The notes below the pieces were generated by a model. The model did not search any database. It was not told where the DNA came from and saw only the letters and a program-made list of their open reading frames with translations. From contig CBFCZU010000014.1 in NCBI GenBank assembly GCA_965602635.1, forward strand, positions 1 to 31,609: DNA of 31,609 nt, in the 5' to 3' direction. The translations under genes were made by a program, and so were the position numbers. The DNA comes from CBFCZU01 sp965602635. Lineage in GTDB: Bacteria > Planctomycetota > Phycisphaerae > SM23-33. The first letter of the stretch is position 1. Each line of letters starts with the position of its first letter. Below, piece by piece: positions 13,819-25,014 of the stretch.

Positions 13819-14678
13819 TCGCCACGCTCCTTCGCGGCCGGGCCCGCTGACGCATCCAGCCGGCACTGCTCGTCGGAGCGCCTCTCCTGGGGCCGGTACA
13901 TCGCCAGGCGCTGTTTCAGGCCGGCGAAATCGACAAGGTGGCCGTCGAACTCGGGCCCGTCCACGCACGCGAACTTCCGCTCGCCGCCGATCCGTACCCG
14001 GCACCCGCCGCACATGCCCGTGCCGTCGATCATTATGGGGTTGAGGCTGACGATCGTCGGAATCTTGTCGGGTCGGGTCATGCCGGCCACTGCCTCCATC
14101 ATGCCCACGGGCCCGACGGCGAATACCGCGTCGGGGCGAGGCAGCTTGCCCGCCAGCATGTCGGCCAGGATCGCGGTCACCAGCCCCTTCCGCCCGCCGC
14201 TGCCGTCCTCGGTGGCTAGGTACACCTCCTCGGCGAAGGCAGACAGCTCGTCGGCCAGGATCACCAGATCGGCCGTCGCGGCTCCGATGGCGACATAGAC
14301 CTCGTTCCCGGCCTCTGCCAGGGCCTTGGCCAGGGGGAACAACACGGCCGTGCCTACCCCCCCGCCGATGCAGGCGACCTTGCCCCACTTCTCCAGGCGG
14401 GTGGGCTCGCCCAGCGGCCCGACCACGTCGCGCAGGTGCCCGCCGGGCGGCGTGGCGACGATCGCGCGCGTGCTCGCGCCGACGGCCTGGACGATCAGCG
14501 TGATCGTCCCCGCCCGGGCGTCCGCGTCGGCGATGGTCAGGGGGATTCGCTCGGCCCCGTCTTCCTTGCGGACGATGACGAACTGCCCCGCCTTGCGGGC
14601 CTTGGCCACCCGCGGGGCCGAGACGACCAGGCGGTGAACGCCCGCCGCCAGCTCCGCATTGCTCAACACCTCAAACAC
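13815..14678 (-). CDS. NfnA-type ferredoxin-NADP+ reductase subunit
   Basis: This 287-residue subunit resembles the small/alpha subunits of NfnAB and sulfide or dihydroorotate dehydrogenases. An FAD-binding beta-barrel comes first, with RIPLTIAD (44-51). A nucleotide-binding domain follows (GGGVGTA, about 105-111). The C-terminal [2Fe-2S] segment has Cys223, Cys226 and Cys238 (DGTGMCGGC...FACVDGPEF); Asp218 may be the fourth ligand, as described for NfnA. It would oxidise NADH and pass electrons to the downstream subunit, with which it overlaps by 4 nt. The start is GTG 14678, because GGAAAGGA (plus 14687-14694) lies 8 nt upstream; a TTG at 14717 would be longer. A tail of about 25 polar residues follows the last domain. 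Confidence 0.87.
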   Translation of the reverse strand: MFEVLSNAELAAGVHRLVVSAPRVAKARKAGQFVIVRKEDGAERIPLTIADADARAGTITLIVQAVGASTRAIVATPPGGHLRDVVGPLGEPTRLEKWGKVACIGGGVGTAVLFPLAKALAEAGNEVYVAIGAATADLVILADELSAFAEEVYLATEDGSGGRKGLVTAILADMLAGKLPRPDAVFAVGPVGMMEAVAGMTRPDKIPTIVSLNPIMIDGTGMCGGCRVRIGGERKFACVDGPEFDGHLVDFAGLKQRLAMYRPQERRSDEQCRLDASAGPAAKERGE

Positions 14679-14764
14679 TGCTGATGTCCTTTCCCCGGCC
14701 GCCGCTTGCTCTAGCAACCACCTGTAACATAGCTGATTAGCCGCACCTCATGCCAGCAAGAATG

Positions 14765-14793
14765 GCGCAGACAGCGTCTGGGCTGCGCTTTTT
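14765..14793 (+). terminator. terminator-like hairpin upstream of dnaE
   Basis: GCGCAG (14765-14770) pairs with CTGCGC (14783-14788), followed at once by TTTTT. An alternative inner pairing CAGAC/GTCTG exists. It is oriented as an intrinsic terminator on the plus strand, yet no plus-strand gene ends here. It could shield dnaE from read-through or end an unseen short transcript. Confidence 0.4.
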
Positions 14794-14825
14794 CGAGCCG
14801 CTGACGCGCCGACCTTGAGAATCTC

Positions 14826-14854
14826 TTGGCCAGCGCCGGGCGCGATGATATAGT
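14826..14854 (+). promoter_or_regulatory. extended -10 promoter of dnaE
   Basis: TTGGCC (14826-14831), 17 bp, TATAGT (14849-14854) preceded by TGA. Predicted start is about 14861, 19 nt before the ATG, with GGGAGG at about 14863-14868 in the leader. Confidence 0.65.
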
Positions 14855-14879
14855 ACCCCAGCTGGGAGGCTTGGCAGCC

Positions 14880-18419
<3,540 letters not shown>

Positions 18420-18534
18420 TTCGGGTCGCGACGCAGCCGCGGCCGCCTGGTGTCCGGATGGGCCTTCGCCCCTGACTGCCCCCCGCCGGCGCGGACCGCA
18501 CCGCGCATAGATACAGGACGCCAGGAGGAAACGT

Positions 18535-18561
18535 TGACCCCGCTAACCCCGCTGACCCCGA
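18535..18561. repeat. three 9-bp tandem repeats
   Basis: TGACCCCGC, TAACCCCGC and TGACCCCGA follow each other in the 191-bp gap between convergent dnaE and HU. The gap holds no gene that I can support. Confidence 0.5.
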
Positions 18562-18610
18562 AAGCATGCACGATCGCTCGGGGCCGCTCCCCGGTGCCGC
18601 GCCGGGGGGC

Positions 18611-18934
18611 CTACGCAGAGCCGGCGCCCGACCCCGCTCCCGGAGCCTGGAGCTTCTGCTTCATCAGCCGGCCTACCTTGAAGCGGACGGTCCGCTTGGC
18701 CGGAACCTGAACCCGCGCCAGGGTCTTGGGGTTCTGAGCGATGCGGGCGGCACGCTGCCTGGGCTCGAAAACACCAAAATCGCGGAACTCGAGCCGGTTG
18801 CCCTTGGCGAGCTCCTCGATAATCTCGTCCAGGAAGCCCTGCACGACCTTCTTGACCAGGACGTGCTTGGCCTTGGTGCCGTCTGCAATACGGTCGACCA
18901 ATTCCTTCTTGGTTACAGTGCGAGCCCTGTCCAT
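18611..18934 (-). CDS. HU/IHF-family DNA-binding protein
   Basis: This 107-residue nucleoid protein bends and compacts DNA. Residues 6-45 (TVTKKELVDRIADGTKAKHV...) form the two dimerisation helices. EFRDFGVFEPRQRAAR leads into the beta-arm with the HU signature around NPKT (68-71), and VRFKVGRLMKQKL is the C-terminal helix. A Gly/Ala/Ser tail (98-107) is added. AAGGAG (plus 18941-18946) 6 nt upstream fixes the ATG at 18934. A good promoter (19037-19065) gives a leader of about 95 nt. Whether it acts as HU homodimer or an IHF-like heterodimer cannot be told. Confidence 0.92.
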   Translation of the reverse strand: MDRARTVTKKELVDRIADGTKAKHVLVKKVVQGFLDEIIEELAKGNRLEFRDFGVFEPRQRAARIAQNPKTLARVQVPAKRTVRFKVGRLMKQKLQAPGAGSGAGSA

Positions 18935-19036
18935 CGGCGTCTCCTTCGCATCAGGATATTCCCACGCACGAACGGCTCCGGACGAGCAACCAAACTCGCC
19001 ACTGGGTAAGAAATGTCGCCGCCTATCGTGCAAAGC

Positions 19037-19065
19037 ATCTTACACCAAAGACTTCCCGCATTCAA
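19037..19065 (-). promoter_or_regulatory. promoter of the HU gene
   Basis: On the minus strand, TTGAAT (plus 19060-19065), 17 bp, TAAGAT (plus 19037-19042). It shares TGGTGTAAGATG with the HEAT lipoprotein promoter. Confidence 0.6.
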
Positions 19066-19121
19066 GCAAAATGTTGCCTGCGGCTTTTTCTGCCTGGCTG
19101 CCCCCGACAACCCCGGCAGGG

Positions 19122-21791
19122 TCACTGATGGTACGGACCGGCGGGAAGGAACGCCAACCTGCTGCCGGAAGGGATCCTGCCCTGCTCGTCGAAGATGAGC
19201 AGCTCGTTCTCCGCCGCCAGCCAGGGCTCCGGCAGGTAGTAGAGCTGCTGCGGGCCGATGTTCCAGAACCGCCCCACGTTGTGCCCGTTGAGATAGACTT
19301 GCCCCTTCTTCGCTCCGTTGATCTTCAGGAACAAAGGTACAGACGTCTGGGAATACTTGAAGCGTGCCCGATACCAGGCCGGCAGGTCCTTCCCGACCAC
19401 GCGGCCTTCGCCGACAGGCACTTCCCATTGGCGATAAGACCACTTCCCCTCGCCCGAGATGCACTCCAGCAGGGCGTGGGCCTTGACGTTCTCCAGGGAC
19501 TTGGGCTCCACTTCGCCCCGCAGTAGCAGCGTCAGCTTGTTGCTGCCCTTCTTGAGCTCGTTGGCGAGGGTCACCTGCCCGTACCCGCCGCTGTTGGGAT
19601 AGAACCCAGCCTGGCGCCCGTTGCACAGAAGGATGAGGTCATGGGGCAGATTCGTGTACGAGAGGTACACGGGGTGAATCTTCGGCAGCGGGATGACCAC
19701 CTCGGCCGTCCATAGCGGCCCGGCCTGGAATTGCGGGATCATGTGAGACATGATCCGCGGCACCATTCGCCGGGCGAATTCGGCGCCGCTGGTGAGCTTG
19801 AACTTCTTCAGCCGCAGCGGCCTGGCGTCCCAGATGTGACCGCAGAGCCCCTTGGGCTGGCCGAGCTTCGCCCCGAAATTGTCCCGCCCGAGGTTGTCCA
19901 CCAGGAAGACCAGGTCGTTGGGGCCCCGCTTGAAGGGGACGCTCATCGGCTCGCGGGCGGCGTCTGTCCCTCGGCCCCAGGTGCCGGCCCACTGTCTGTT
20001 GACGTAAACCTGCGCTCGATCCTCGCACTCGGGCAGGAACAGGTACCGCCGCACGGCCTTGGACGAGTCAACCGCCAGCCGATACCACCCGTAGCCGTGG
20101 CTGATGCCCAGCGCCGCCATGTCCTTTGGCCTGTCGAGCTTGTGCCACTCCAGGTCGGTGCCCATCGGCTCCTCGCAGACGCGGATGCGGGTGAACGCGC
20201 CCAGCCGCGGGGCCGTGGGCTTGCGGGTCGGCGACGGCTTGAGCTTCCTCTGGGTCAGCTCGCCTTCGGGGCTGAGCAACTGGTACTGCGTTGTGCCGGG
20301 GGCGGGGGTTATGTCGTCGGCCGTCTCGCCGACGAAGGCGGGCCCGATCAGCAGCGCGCCGTCCAGCTCCCACGTCCGCCGCGCCAGGCCGGTGTTGAGC
20401 AGGACGATCTTCCGCCCGCAGTGCTCGATCAGCTCGACCGTCTCGCCGGCGGGGACGCGGTGACGTATCTCCTGGCCGTTGATGGAAATCCTGCCCTCCC
20501 AGCCGGCCGGGCCGTGAAGGAGAAGGTTCCTCTCGCCGAAGATGCCAAGCGGCATCAGATTGGCGTAGTCCAGCACGGTCTCGGCGCCCAGCCGGACGTC
20601 AACGGGCACGGCTACCGCCCCGATGGGCTCGAGGCTGACCTCCATGTCCTTCCCGTTGGGCAGAGATACCGCCGCCGAGGTGATGTCCTCCCGGCCGTTG
20701 TTGCTTATGACGGCCATGCGCCCGTTCGGCCCGGTGAGGTTGAACGCCTGCGTCCCGTCGTGGACCGTGACGCCGGGCCTTTCCATTCTCGCCTGTGCGA
20801 AGACCTGGCCGAAATGCGTGGACAGCATGTTGACCAGCTTGGTGAGGTGGTATTTCTCGGTGATCCCGCCGCCCTCGGCCAGGGGGGCGTCGTAATCGTA
20901 GCTGGTGGTCTGGTAGGCGGCTTCGTTGGCCGACAGCCGGCTGCCCCAGAAGGCGAAGTTGGTGCCTCCGTGCCACATGTAGTAGTTGAACTGGCTCCCG
21001 CAGCCGAGGATTTCGAGTGCCCGCCTGGCCGTCTCGGCGGGGTCTTTCGTCTGGTGGGGCCTGCCCCAATAGTCGAACCATCCCGCCCAGAACTCCGTGA
21101 CCAGCATGGGCGCGCCGCCCTGAAGCTCCCGCAGTCGCTTGAGCTCCTGGACGCCCCGATTCCAGGTGTTCACGCACTCGACGGTGTCGGGAACCAGCGG
21201 TTCCGTGAGCATGTTGCAGGTTATGATCGGGATCTCGAACCCGGACCGGCGGAAGAGCTGGTTGATGAATTCGCAGTAGTTCTGCCGGTCCGGCATCGTG
21301 GTGTAGTAGTACTCGTTCTCGTTCTGGATGAGGATGATATTGCCGCCGCGGGTGACCTGCATCTCGGCCAGGCGAGGCAGGAGCTGCCCGAGGTACTTGT
21401 CGAAATAATGCATGTAGGTGGCGTTTGTGGTGCGGTACGAGATGCCGCTCTTGGCCGCCAGCCAGGCCGGCAGGCCCCCGAAGTCCCACTCGGCACAGAT
21501 GTAGGGGCCGGGGCGGAGGATGACGTACATCCCCAGCTCCCCGGCGAGCTCGACAAAGGCGGCCACGTCCGCGTCGCCTTCGAAGTCCCAGCGGCCTTCG
21601 ACGCTCTCGTGCACGTTCCAGGCGGCGTAGGTCTGGACGCAGTTGAGCCCGGCCCGCTTGGCCTTGAGAAGGCGATCGCGCCAGAGTTCTGCGGGGATGC
21701 GAAAGTAGTGGATCGAGCCGCTCGTCAGCCAGATCCGCCTGTCGTCCACCGAATAGCTGCGATCATCGTACCGGACGGTCGGCATGGTCAT
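19122..21791 (-). CDS. GH35 family beta-galactosidase
   Basis: This is a glycoside hydrolase of family 35, 889 aa, predicted to release terminal beta-galactose. The N-terminal TIM barrel carries SGSIHYFRIP (24-33), PGPYICAEWDFGGLPAWL (94-111), the acid/base Glu158 in QNENEYY and the nucleophile Glu233 in VTEFWAGWFD. YMWHGGTNFAFWG and TSYDYDAPLAEGG are also family landmarks. Residues from about 430 on form beta-sandwich/jelly-roll modules, ending with GQVYLNGHNVGRFWNIGPQQLYYLP. No signal peptide is present, so a cytoplasmic location is expected. The ATG at 21791 is used, or the ATG two codons later. It has its own promoter and no transport genes nearby. A role in galactose-containing polysaccharide use is inference. 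Confidence 0.93.
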   Translation of the reverse strand: MTMPTVRYDDRSYSVDDRRIWLTSGSIHYFRIPAELWRDRLLKAKRAGLNCVQTYAAWNVHESVEGRWDFEGDADVAAFVELAGELGMYVILRPGPYICAEWDFGGLPAWLAAKSGISYRTTNATYMHYFDKYLGQLLPRLAEMQVTRGGNIILIQNENEYYYTTMPDRQNYCEFINQLFRRSGFEIPIITCNMLTEPLVPDTVECVNTWNRGVQELKRLRELQGGAPMLVTEFWAGWFDYWGRPHQTKDPAETARRALEILGCGSQFNYYMWHGGTNFAFWGSRLSANEAAYQTTSYDYDAPLAEGGGITEKYHLTKLVNMLSTHFGQVFAQARMERPGVTVHDGTQAFNLTGPNGRMAVISNNGREDITSAAVSLPNGKDMEVSLEPIGAVAVPVDVRLGAETVLDYANLMPLGIFGERNLLLHGPAGWEGRISINGQEIRHRVPAGETVELIEHCGRKIVLLNTGLARRTWELDGALLIGPAFVGETADDITPAPGTTQYQLLSPEGELTQRKLKPSPTRKPTAPRLGAFTRIRVCEEPMGTDLEWHKLDRPKDMAALGISHGYGWYRLAVDSSKAVRRYLFLPECEDRAQVYVNRQWAGTWGRGTDAAREPMSVPFKRGPNDLVFLVDNLGRDNFGAKLGQPKGLCGHIWDARPLRLKKFKLTSGAEFARRMVPRIMSHMIPQFQAGPLWTAEVVIPLPKIHPVYLSYTNLPHDLILLCNGRQAGFYPNSGGYGQVTLANELKKGSNKLTLLLRGEVEPKSLENVKAHALLECISGEGKWSYRQWEVPVGEGRVVGKDLPAWYRARFKYSQTSVPLFLKINGAKKGQVYLNGHNVGRFWNIGPQQLYYLPEPWLAAENELLIFDEQGRIPSGSRLAFLPAGPYHQ

Positions 21792-21846
21792 ATCGCCTAC
21801 TAAGTGGGGCTGCCGAACGGCCTTGCGACACCCGACGTTCCTCGGT

Positions 21847-21874
21847 AGTTTACCGGGCGCTGCGGCGCTTGCAA
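21847..21874 (-). promoter_or_regulatory. promoter of the GH35 gene
   Basis: On the minus strand, TTGCAA (plus 21869-21874), 16 bp, TAAACT (plus 21847-21852). Predicted leader is about 50 nt. Confidence 0.5.
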
Positions 21875-22038
21875 CAAAAAACGCCTGAAGGGGGCGATTT
21901 GGGCCCGTTTTGGTCTAAAGGCTTTTCTAGAATTGGCTTAAGCGGAAAACCCCCGCCTGGAGTCCCTTGCGAGTTGCCGAGGCCACTGCCATCGGAGCGG
22001 CCGCTGCCCCGCCAAGGGTCCGCCCAAGCCCGGCCCGG

Positions 22039-22932
22039 TCATGCTTGCAGAACCCCTGCTTGCTTAAGAGTTTGCAGAACGAGCCGCTCGAAGGGCGCCG
22101 ACGTCGGGGCCTGGACGTAACTGGCCGAACGGCTCAGGCAGGTCTTCTCCACGCCCCGGACGAATTGTTCCCATCTTTGGGTGTATTCTGCCAGAATTGC
22201 CTCCGTGACCTGTAGGTCCATCCGCCTGGGCCCCTCGGCCGAGGCCAACTGCGTTGCCCCCGTCAGCGGGGGCTCGGAGTCGCGCCGGTCGATCAGGTGT
22301 ACGACGATCACCTGATCCTTCCGCTGGCGAAGCATCGCAAGCGAGGCCGAGAGGTCGTCCTGGCAGTCCAGCAGGTCGCTGACGATGAACACTGTGCCCG
22401 TCTCGCCGTATCGCCGTGCGTATTCCTCTACGACTCCGGCCAGTGCGGTCGGCCCGGCGGCGGTCAGTCCCTGGAGGAATTCGAGCACGGAGAGGATCTG
22501 CCCTCGGTTCCTGCCGGTGCGCATGCCCTCGGCGAGGCCCTTTGTGAACGGCAGCACCCTGACGCGGTCGAGGCCGCACATGGCGACGTAGGCCAGGGCG
22601 GCCGCCGTCCGCCGGGCGTAGTCGAACTTGACCACCTCGCCCAGCCCCATCGAGGCGGAGCAGTCCAGCATGACGGTTACGGCCCCCTCGCTGTGCTCGT
22701 GGAAGAGGCGCAGCAGCAGCCGCTCCATGCGGGCGTAGTAGGGCCAGTCGAGGAACCGGATGTCGTCGCCGGGTGCGTAGGCGCGGTGATCGGCGAACTC
22801 CAGCCCGTCGCCGAGCCTTCGGCTGCGGCGCTGGCCGGCGGTCGCCGAGGTGGCGGCGATGCGCTTGGCGATCAGCCCGAGCCGCCGGAGCCGGCTGAGG
22901 AACTCCTCGTCGAAAAGCTCTTCCGAAGCCAT
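22039..22932 (-). CDS. DUF58 domain protein with a vWA-type MIDAS
   Basis: The 297-residue protein has the DUF58 core GDGLEFADHRAYAPGDDIRFLDW (41-63) followed by a von Willebrand A-like fold. Its metal-ion site is DCSAS (Asp90, Ser92, Ser94), and VFIVSDLLD is a second acidic strand. No signal peptide or membrane helix is visible, so it acts in the cytoplasm. Family members usually sit beside MoxR AAA+ ATPases and transglutaminase-like proteins and are thought to be chaperone or envelope-stress partners. Here the transglutaminase gene ends 27 bp upstream, supporting a two-gene operon, but no MoxR gene is in the window. The ATG at 22932 lacks a clear ribosome binding site. Confidence 0.88.
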   Translation of the reverse strand: MASEELFDEEFLSRLRRLGLIAKRIAATSATAGQRRSRRLGDGLEFADHRAYAPGDDIRFLDWPYYARMERLLLRLFHEHSEGAVTVMLDCSASMGLGEVVKFDYARRTAAALAYVAMCGLDRVRVLPFTKGLAEGMRTGRNRGQILSVLEFLQGLTAAGPTALAGVVEEYARRYGETGTVFIVSDLLDCQDDLSASLAMLRQRKDQVIVVHLIDRRDSEPPLTGATQLASAEGPRRMDLQVTEAILAEYTQRWEQFVRGVEKTCLSRSASYVQAPTSAPFERLVLQTLKQAGVLQA

Positions 22933-22959
22933 GGCGCCACGGTCGATAGGCCGGTGGGC

Positions 22960-24876
22960 CTACCGCATGATCTTCGCCCGGATGCTCCTGGCGTCGTCAG
23001 TCCGCCCGGCATCTTCCAACAGGTCCACCAGGCGCTTGCCCAGGCGGTAGTGGGAGGTCTGCTCGCGAAAGACGCTGGCGACCTTCTCGCGCTTGGTCTT
23101 GGCGAACAGCTTGCTGTACATCTGGATGGCCATGTCCCGCCGGTTGGCGGCGAGGAGCAATTCCTCGGCCCTCCCGGTGGCCTTCAGGGCGACCTCGGGC
23201 ACCTTGAGCGACTTGGACGCCGCCTCACCGTAAGCGGTCAGGGCCTTGTCCTTCTTGTCCTGCTGGCGGTAGTCGTCGCCCAGGGCGATGAGCAGCCTGC
23301 CTTGGAGGTCGGGCCGCCAGCCGTAGAGCGTAAGTGCCCGCCGGTAAACGTTCTCCCGGCGACTAGGCGTGGGGATGGTCGGCACGATCCGCATGGCCAT
23401 CAGGCAACTGTACTCGGGATATTCCTTGGCCGTTCGGGTCACGAGGACGTCGAAGAACCGCCCGAGGTGATCCACCGGCAGCCTGTCGTTCTTGCGCAGC
23501 TCGATTATCAGCTCCCAGGCCGGCCTGTGGGCGAGGTTGCGCTTGATCGCCTCGCCGATGAGGTCCTCGACCAGCTCGAGGTCCAGCTTCCTGACCGGCT
23601 TGATCCAGTCCGTGTCGGCCTCGGGCGCACCCTTGGCGCGCTGCTCGTTGTAGGTGGCGGCCAGCTTCTTCAGCGCCGCCGGCTTGACCTCGACCGACGT
23701 TCGACCGGCCAGGTCAACCAGCCGCGCGAGCAGCACGGCGGCGTCGGCCTCCTCGCGGCGGATGAGGGGCAACTGGGCGGCAGCCCCTACCAGGGTGAAC
23801 TCCGAGTCGTGCATCTGCCGGCCGGTGACCGCGCTGGCCGCGCTGCCGGAGTAGTAGCGGTGAGCCCGATATCGCCCGGTTTGGACGTCCCACACGGCCG
23901 ATTTGCCCCCAGGGGCGACCTTCAGGCACGCCACCCAGGCGTGCCCCAGCCCGCTGGCGCCGGCGCCGGTCACGATGGCCGCGGGAATGCCGATGGACTT
24001 GCAGACCTCCGAGGCGTAGTAAGCCTGGTCGAGGCATACTCCGCCCGCCTGGCGGAGGACCGGCAGCGTGTAGGGCAGCTTGGCGTTCTTCTTTGGCTGG
24101 CCCAGGCGGAAGTGCGCGTAGTCGTACCGCAGGTCGAAGTACGACCGGGCCGGGTTCTTGTGGCGGGAGTAGGCGGCCATCGCCCACTGACGCTCCTTCA
24201 GGCTCAGCCGCGAGTTGGCCAGGTACCGCGACAGCTCGTAAGGCATCTTCTTGAGGTCGTAGCGGAACCGCAGCTTCCGGTGGGTGTACCAGGCGAAGGT
24301 CTCCAGCATGCTTGCCGGCGACTCGAGCTTGCGGTAGAGCCGCATCGGCTGGGCGGTCGCGAAGGCCACCGCCAGGTCGGGATACGCGAGCACGGTCTTT
24401 TCGTTGGCGGCGATAAGCTCGTGGAGTCTGTCCATAGGCCTCTGCGGCGACGGCGTTTCAGCCAGCGCCCGGAACATCCGCCTGGCGATCGGCCGCTGCG
24501 ACACGAGCCACTTGGCGAACTTCCTGCCGCCGGGGGTCTCCTCGGCCAGGGGCAGGTACCGGCACGCCCGCAGGACGTAAACCAGGTCGTTGAGCGTCGT
24601 CAGCCGCTGGGTCTGTCCGCAGGCCAGGCGGGCGAGGATGGCCTCGACGGTCCGGTCGCCGAGTGCCCGGTACTCGCCCGAGGCGGAGAACCGCTCCAGC
24701 TCGGCGAGCATGGTCTCCGAGAGCCACCCGTCGGCCCCGGCTCGGGGCCTGCGGATGCGCCTGGTGGTGGGCGAGGCCCCTGCGGCCGCGGGCGGCGCAG
24801 CGCCCGACAGACTGCAGAGCGGCCCGCCGGCAAGGACCACAGTAAGGAAGCTCACAGCAACTCGTCGCGGGCCCAT
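22960..24876 (-). CDS. secreted transglutaminase-like protein with TPR-type repeats
   Basis: A signal peptide (residues 1-26) is followed by a helical region. A transglutaminase/papain-like core then carries the triad Cys281 (AGGVCLDQAYYASEV), His312 (GLGHAWVACL) and Asp330 (SAVWDVQTG). The C-terminal third is helical and TPR-like (GDDYRQQDKKDKALTAYGEAA, RDMAIQMYSKLFAKTKREKVA). In bacteria this fold is mostly a protease or peptide-modifying enzyme; the substrate is unknown. The ATG at 24876 has GGAAAGG just upstream. A promoter (24908-24936) lies about 30 nt before it. The open frame extends far upstream only because it is antisense to rsgA. It forms an operon with the DUF58 gene. Confidence 0.82.
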   Translation of the reverse strand: MGPRRVAVSFLTVVLAGGPLCSLSGAAPPAAAGASPTTRRIRRPRAGADGWLSETMLAELERFSASGEYRALGDRTVEAILARLACGQTQRLTTLNDLVYVLRACRYLPLAEETPGGRKFAKWLVSQRPIARRMFRALAETPSPQRPMDRLHELIAANEKTVLAYPDLAVAFATAQPMRLYRKLESPASMLETFAWYTHRKLRFRYDLKKMPYELSRYLANSRLSLKERQWAMAAYSRHKNPARSYFDLRYDYAHFRLGQPKKNAKLPYTLPVLRQAGGVCLDQAYYASEVCKSIGIPAAIVTGAGASGLGHAWVACLKVAPGGKSAVWDVQTGRYRAHRYYSGSAASAVTGRQMHDSEFTLVGAAAQLPLIRREEADAAVLLARLVDLAGRTSVEVKPAALKKLAATYNEQRAKGAPEADTDWIKPVRKLDLELVEDLIGEAIKRNLAHRPAWELIIELRKNDRLPVDHLGRFFDVLVTRTAKEYPEYSCLMAMRIVPTIPTPSRRENVYRRALTLYGWRPDLQGRLLIALGDDYRQQDKKDKALTAYGEAASKSLKVPEVALKATGRAEELLLAANRRDMAIQMYSKLFAKTKREKVASVFREQTSHYRLGKRLVDLLEDAGRTDDARSIRAKIMR

Positions 24877-24907
24877 TGGCACCCCTTTCCGGCTCAATCC
24901 AACTACA

Positions 24908-24936
24908 GTTGTACCTCCTGGCGGGTGTCGCTTCAA
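24908..24936 (-). promoter_or_regulatory. promoter of the transglutaminase/DUF58 operon
   Basis: On the minus strand, TTGAAG (plus 24931-24936), 17 bp, TACAAC (plus 24908-24913), about 30 nt before the ATG. Confidence 0.45.
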
Positions 24937-24978
24937 GCACCTGCCCGCGAGCAGGCCGCGGCCCCGGGGGGTGCAGCG

Positions 24979-25007
24979 TTGCCAGGCGGCCGGATAGCAG
25001 GGATAAT
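24979..25007 (+). promoter_or_regulatory. promoter of rsgA
   Basis: TTGCCA (24979-24984), 17 bp, GATAAT (25002-25007). The predicted transcription start (about 25014) coincides with the GTG codon at 25015. Confidence 0.6.
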
Positions 25008-25014
25008 GCGCCCG

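Noticed and set aside
13819..14388. Fusion of an extra N-terminal region to the NfnB gene
   Set aside because: Out-of-frame translation of nfnA; the GTGA overlap gives the real start.
21876..21897. Terminator for the DUF58 operon
   Set aside because: There is a T-run on the minus strand, but the stem is only 4 bp and it overlaps the GH35 -35 region.
22297..25005. Long N-terminal extension in frame with rsgA
   Set aside because: It is antisense to the DUF58 and transglutaminase genes and shows no domain. rsgA starts at its own promoter.
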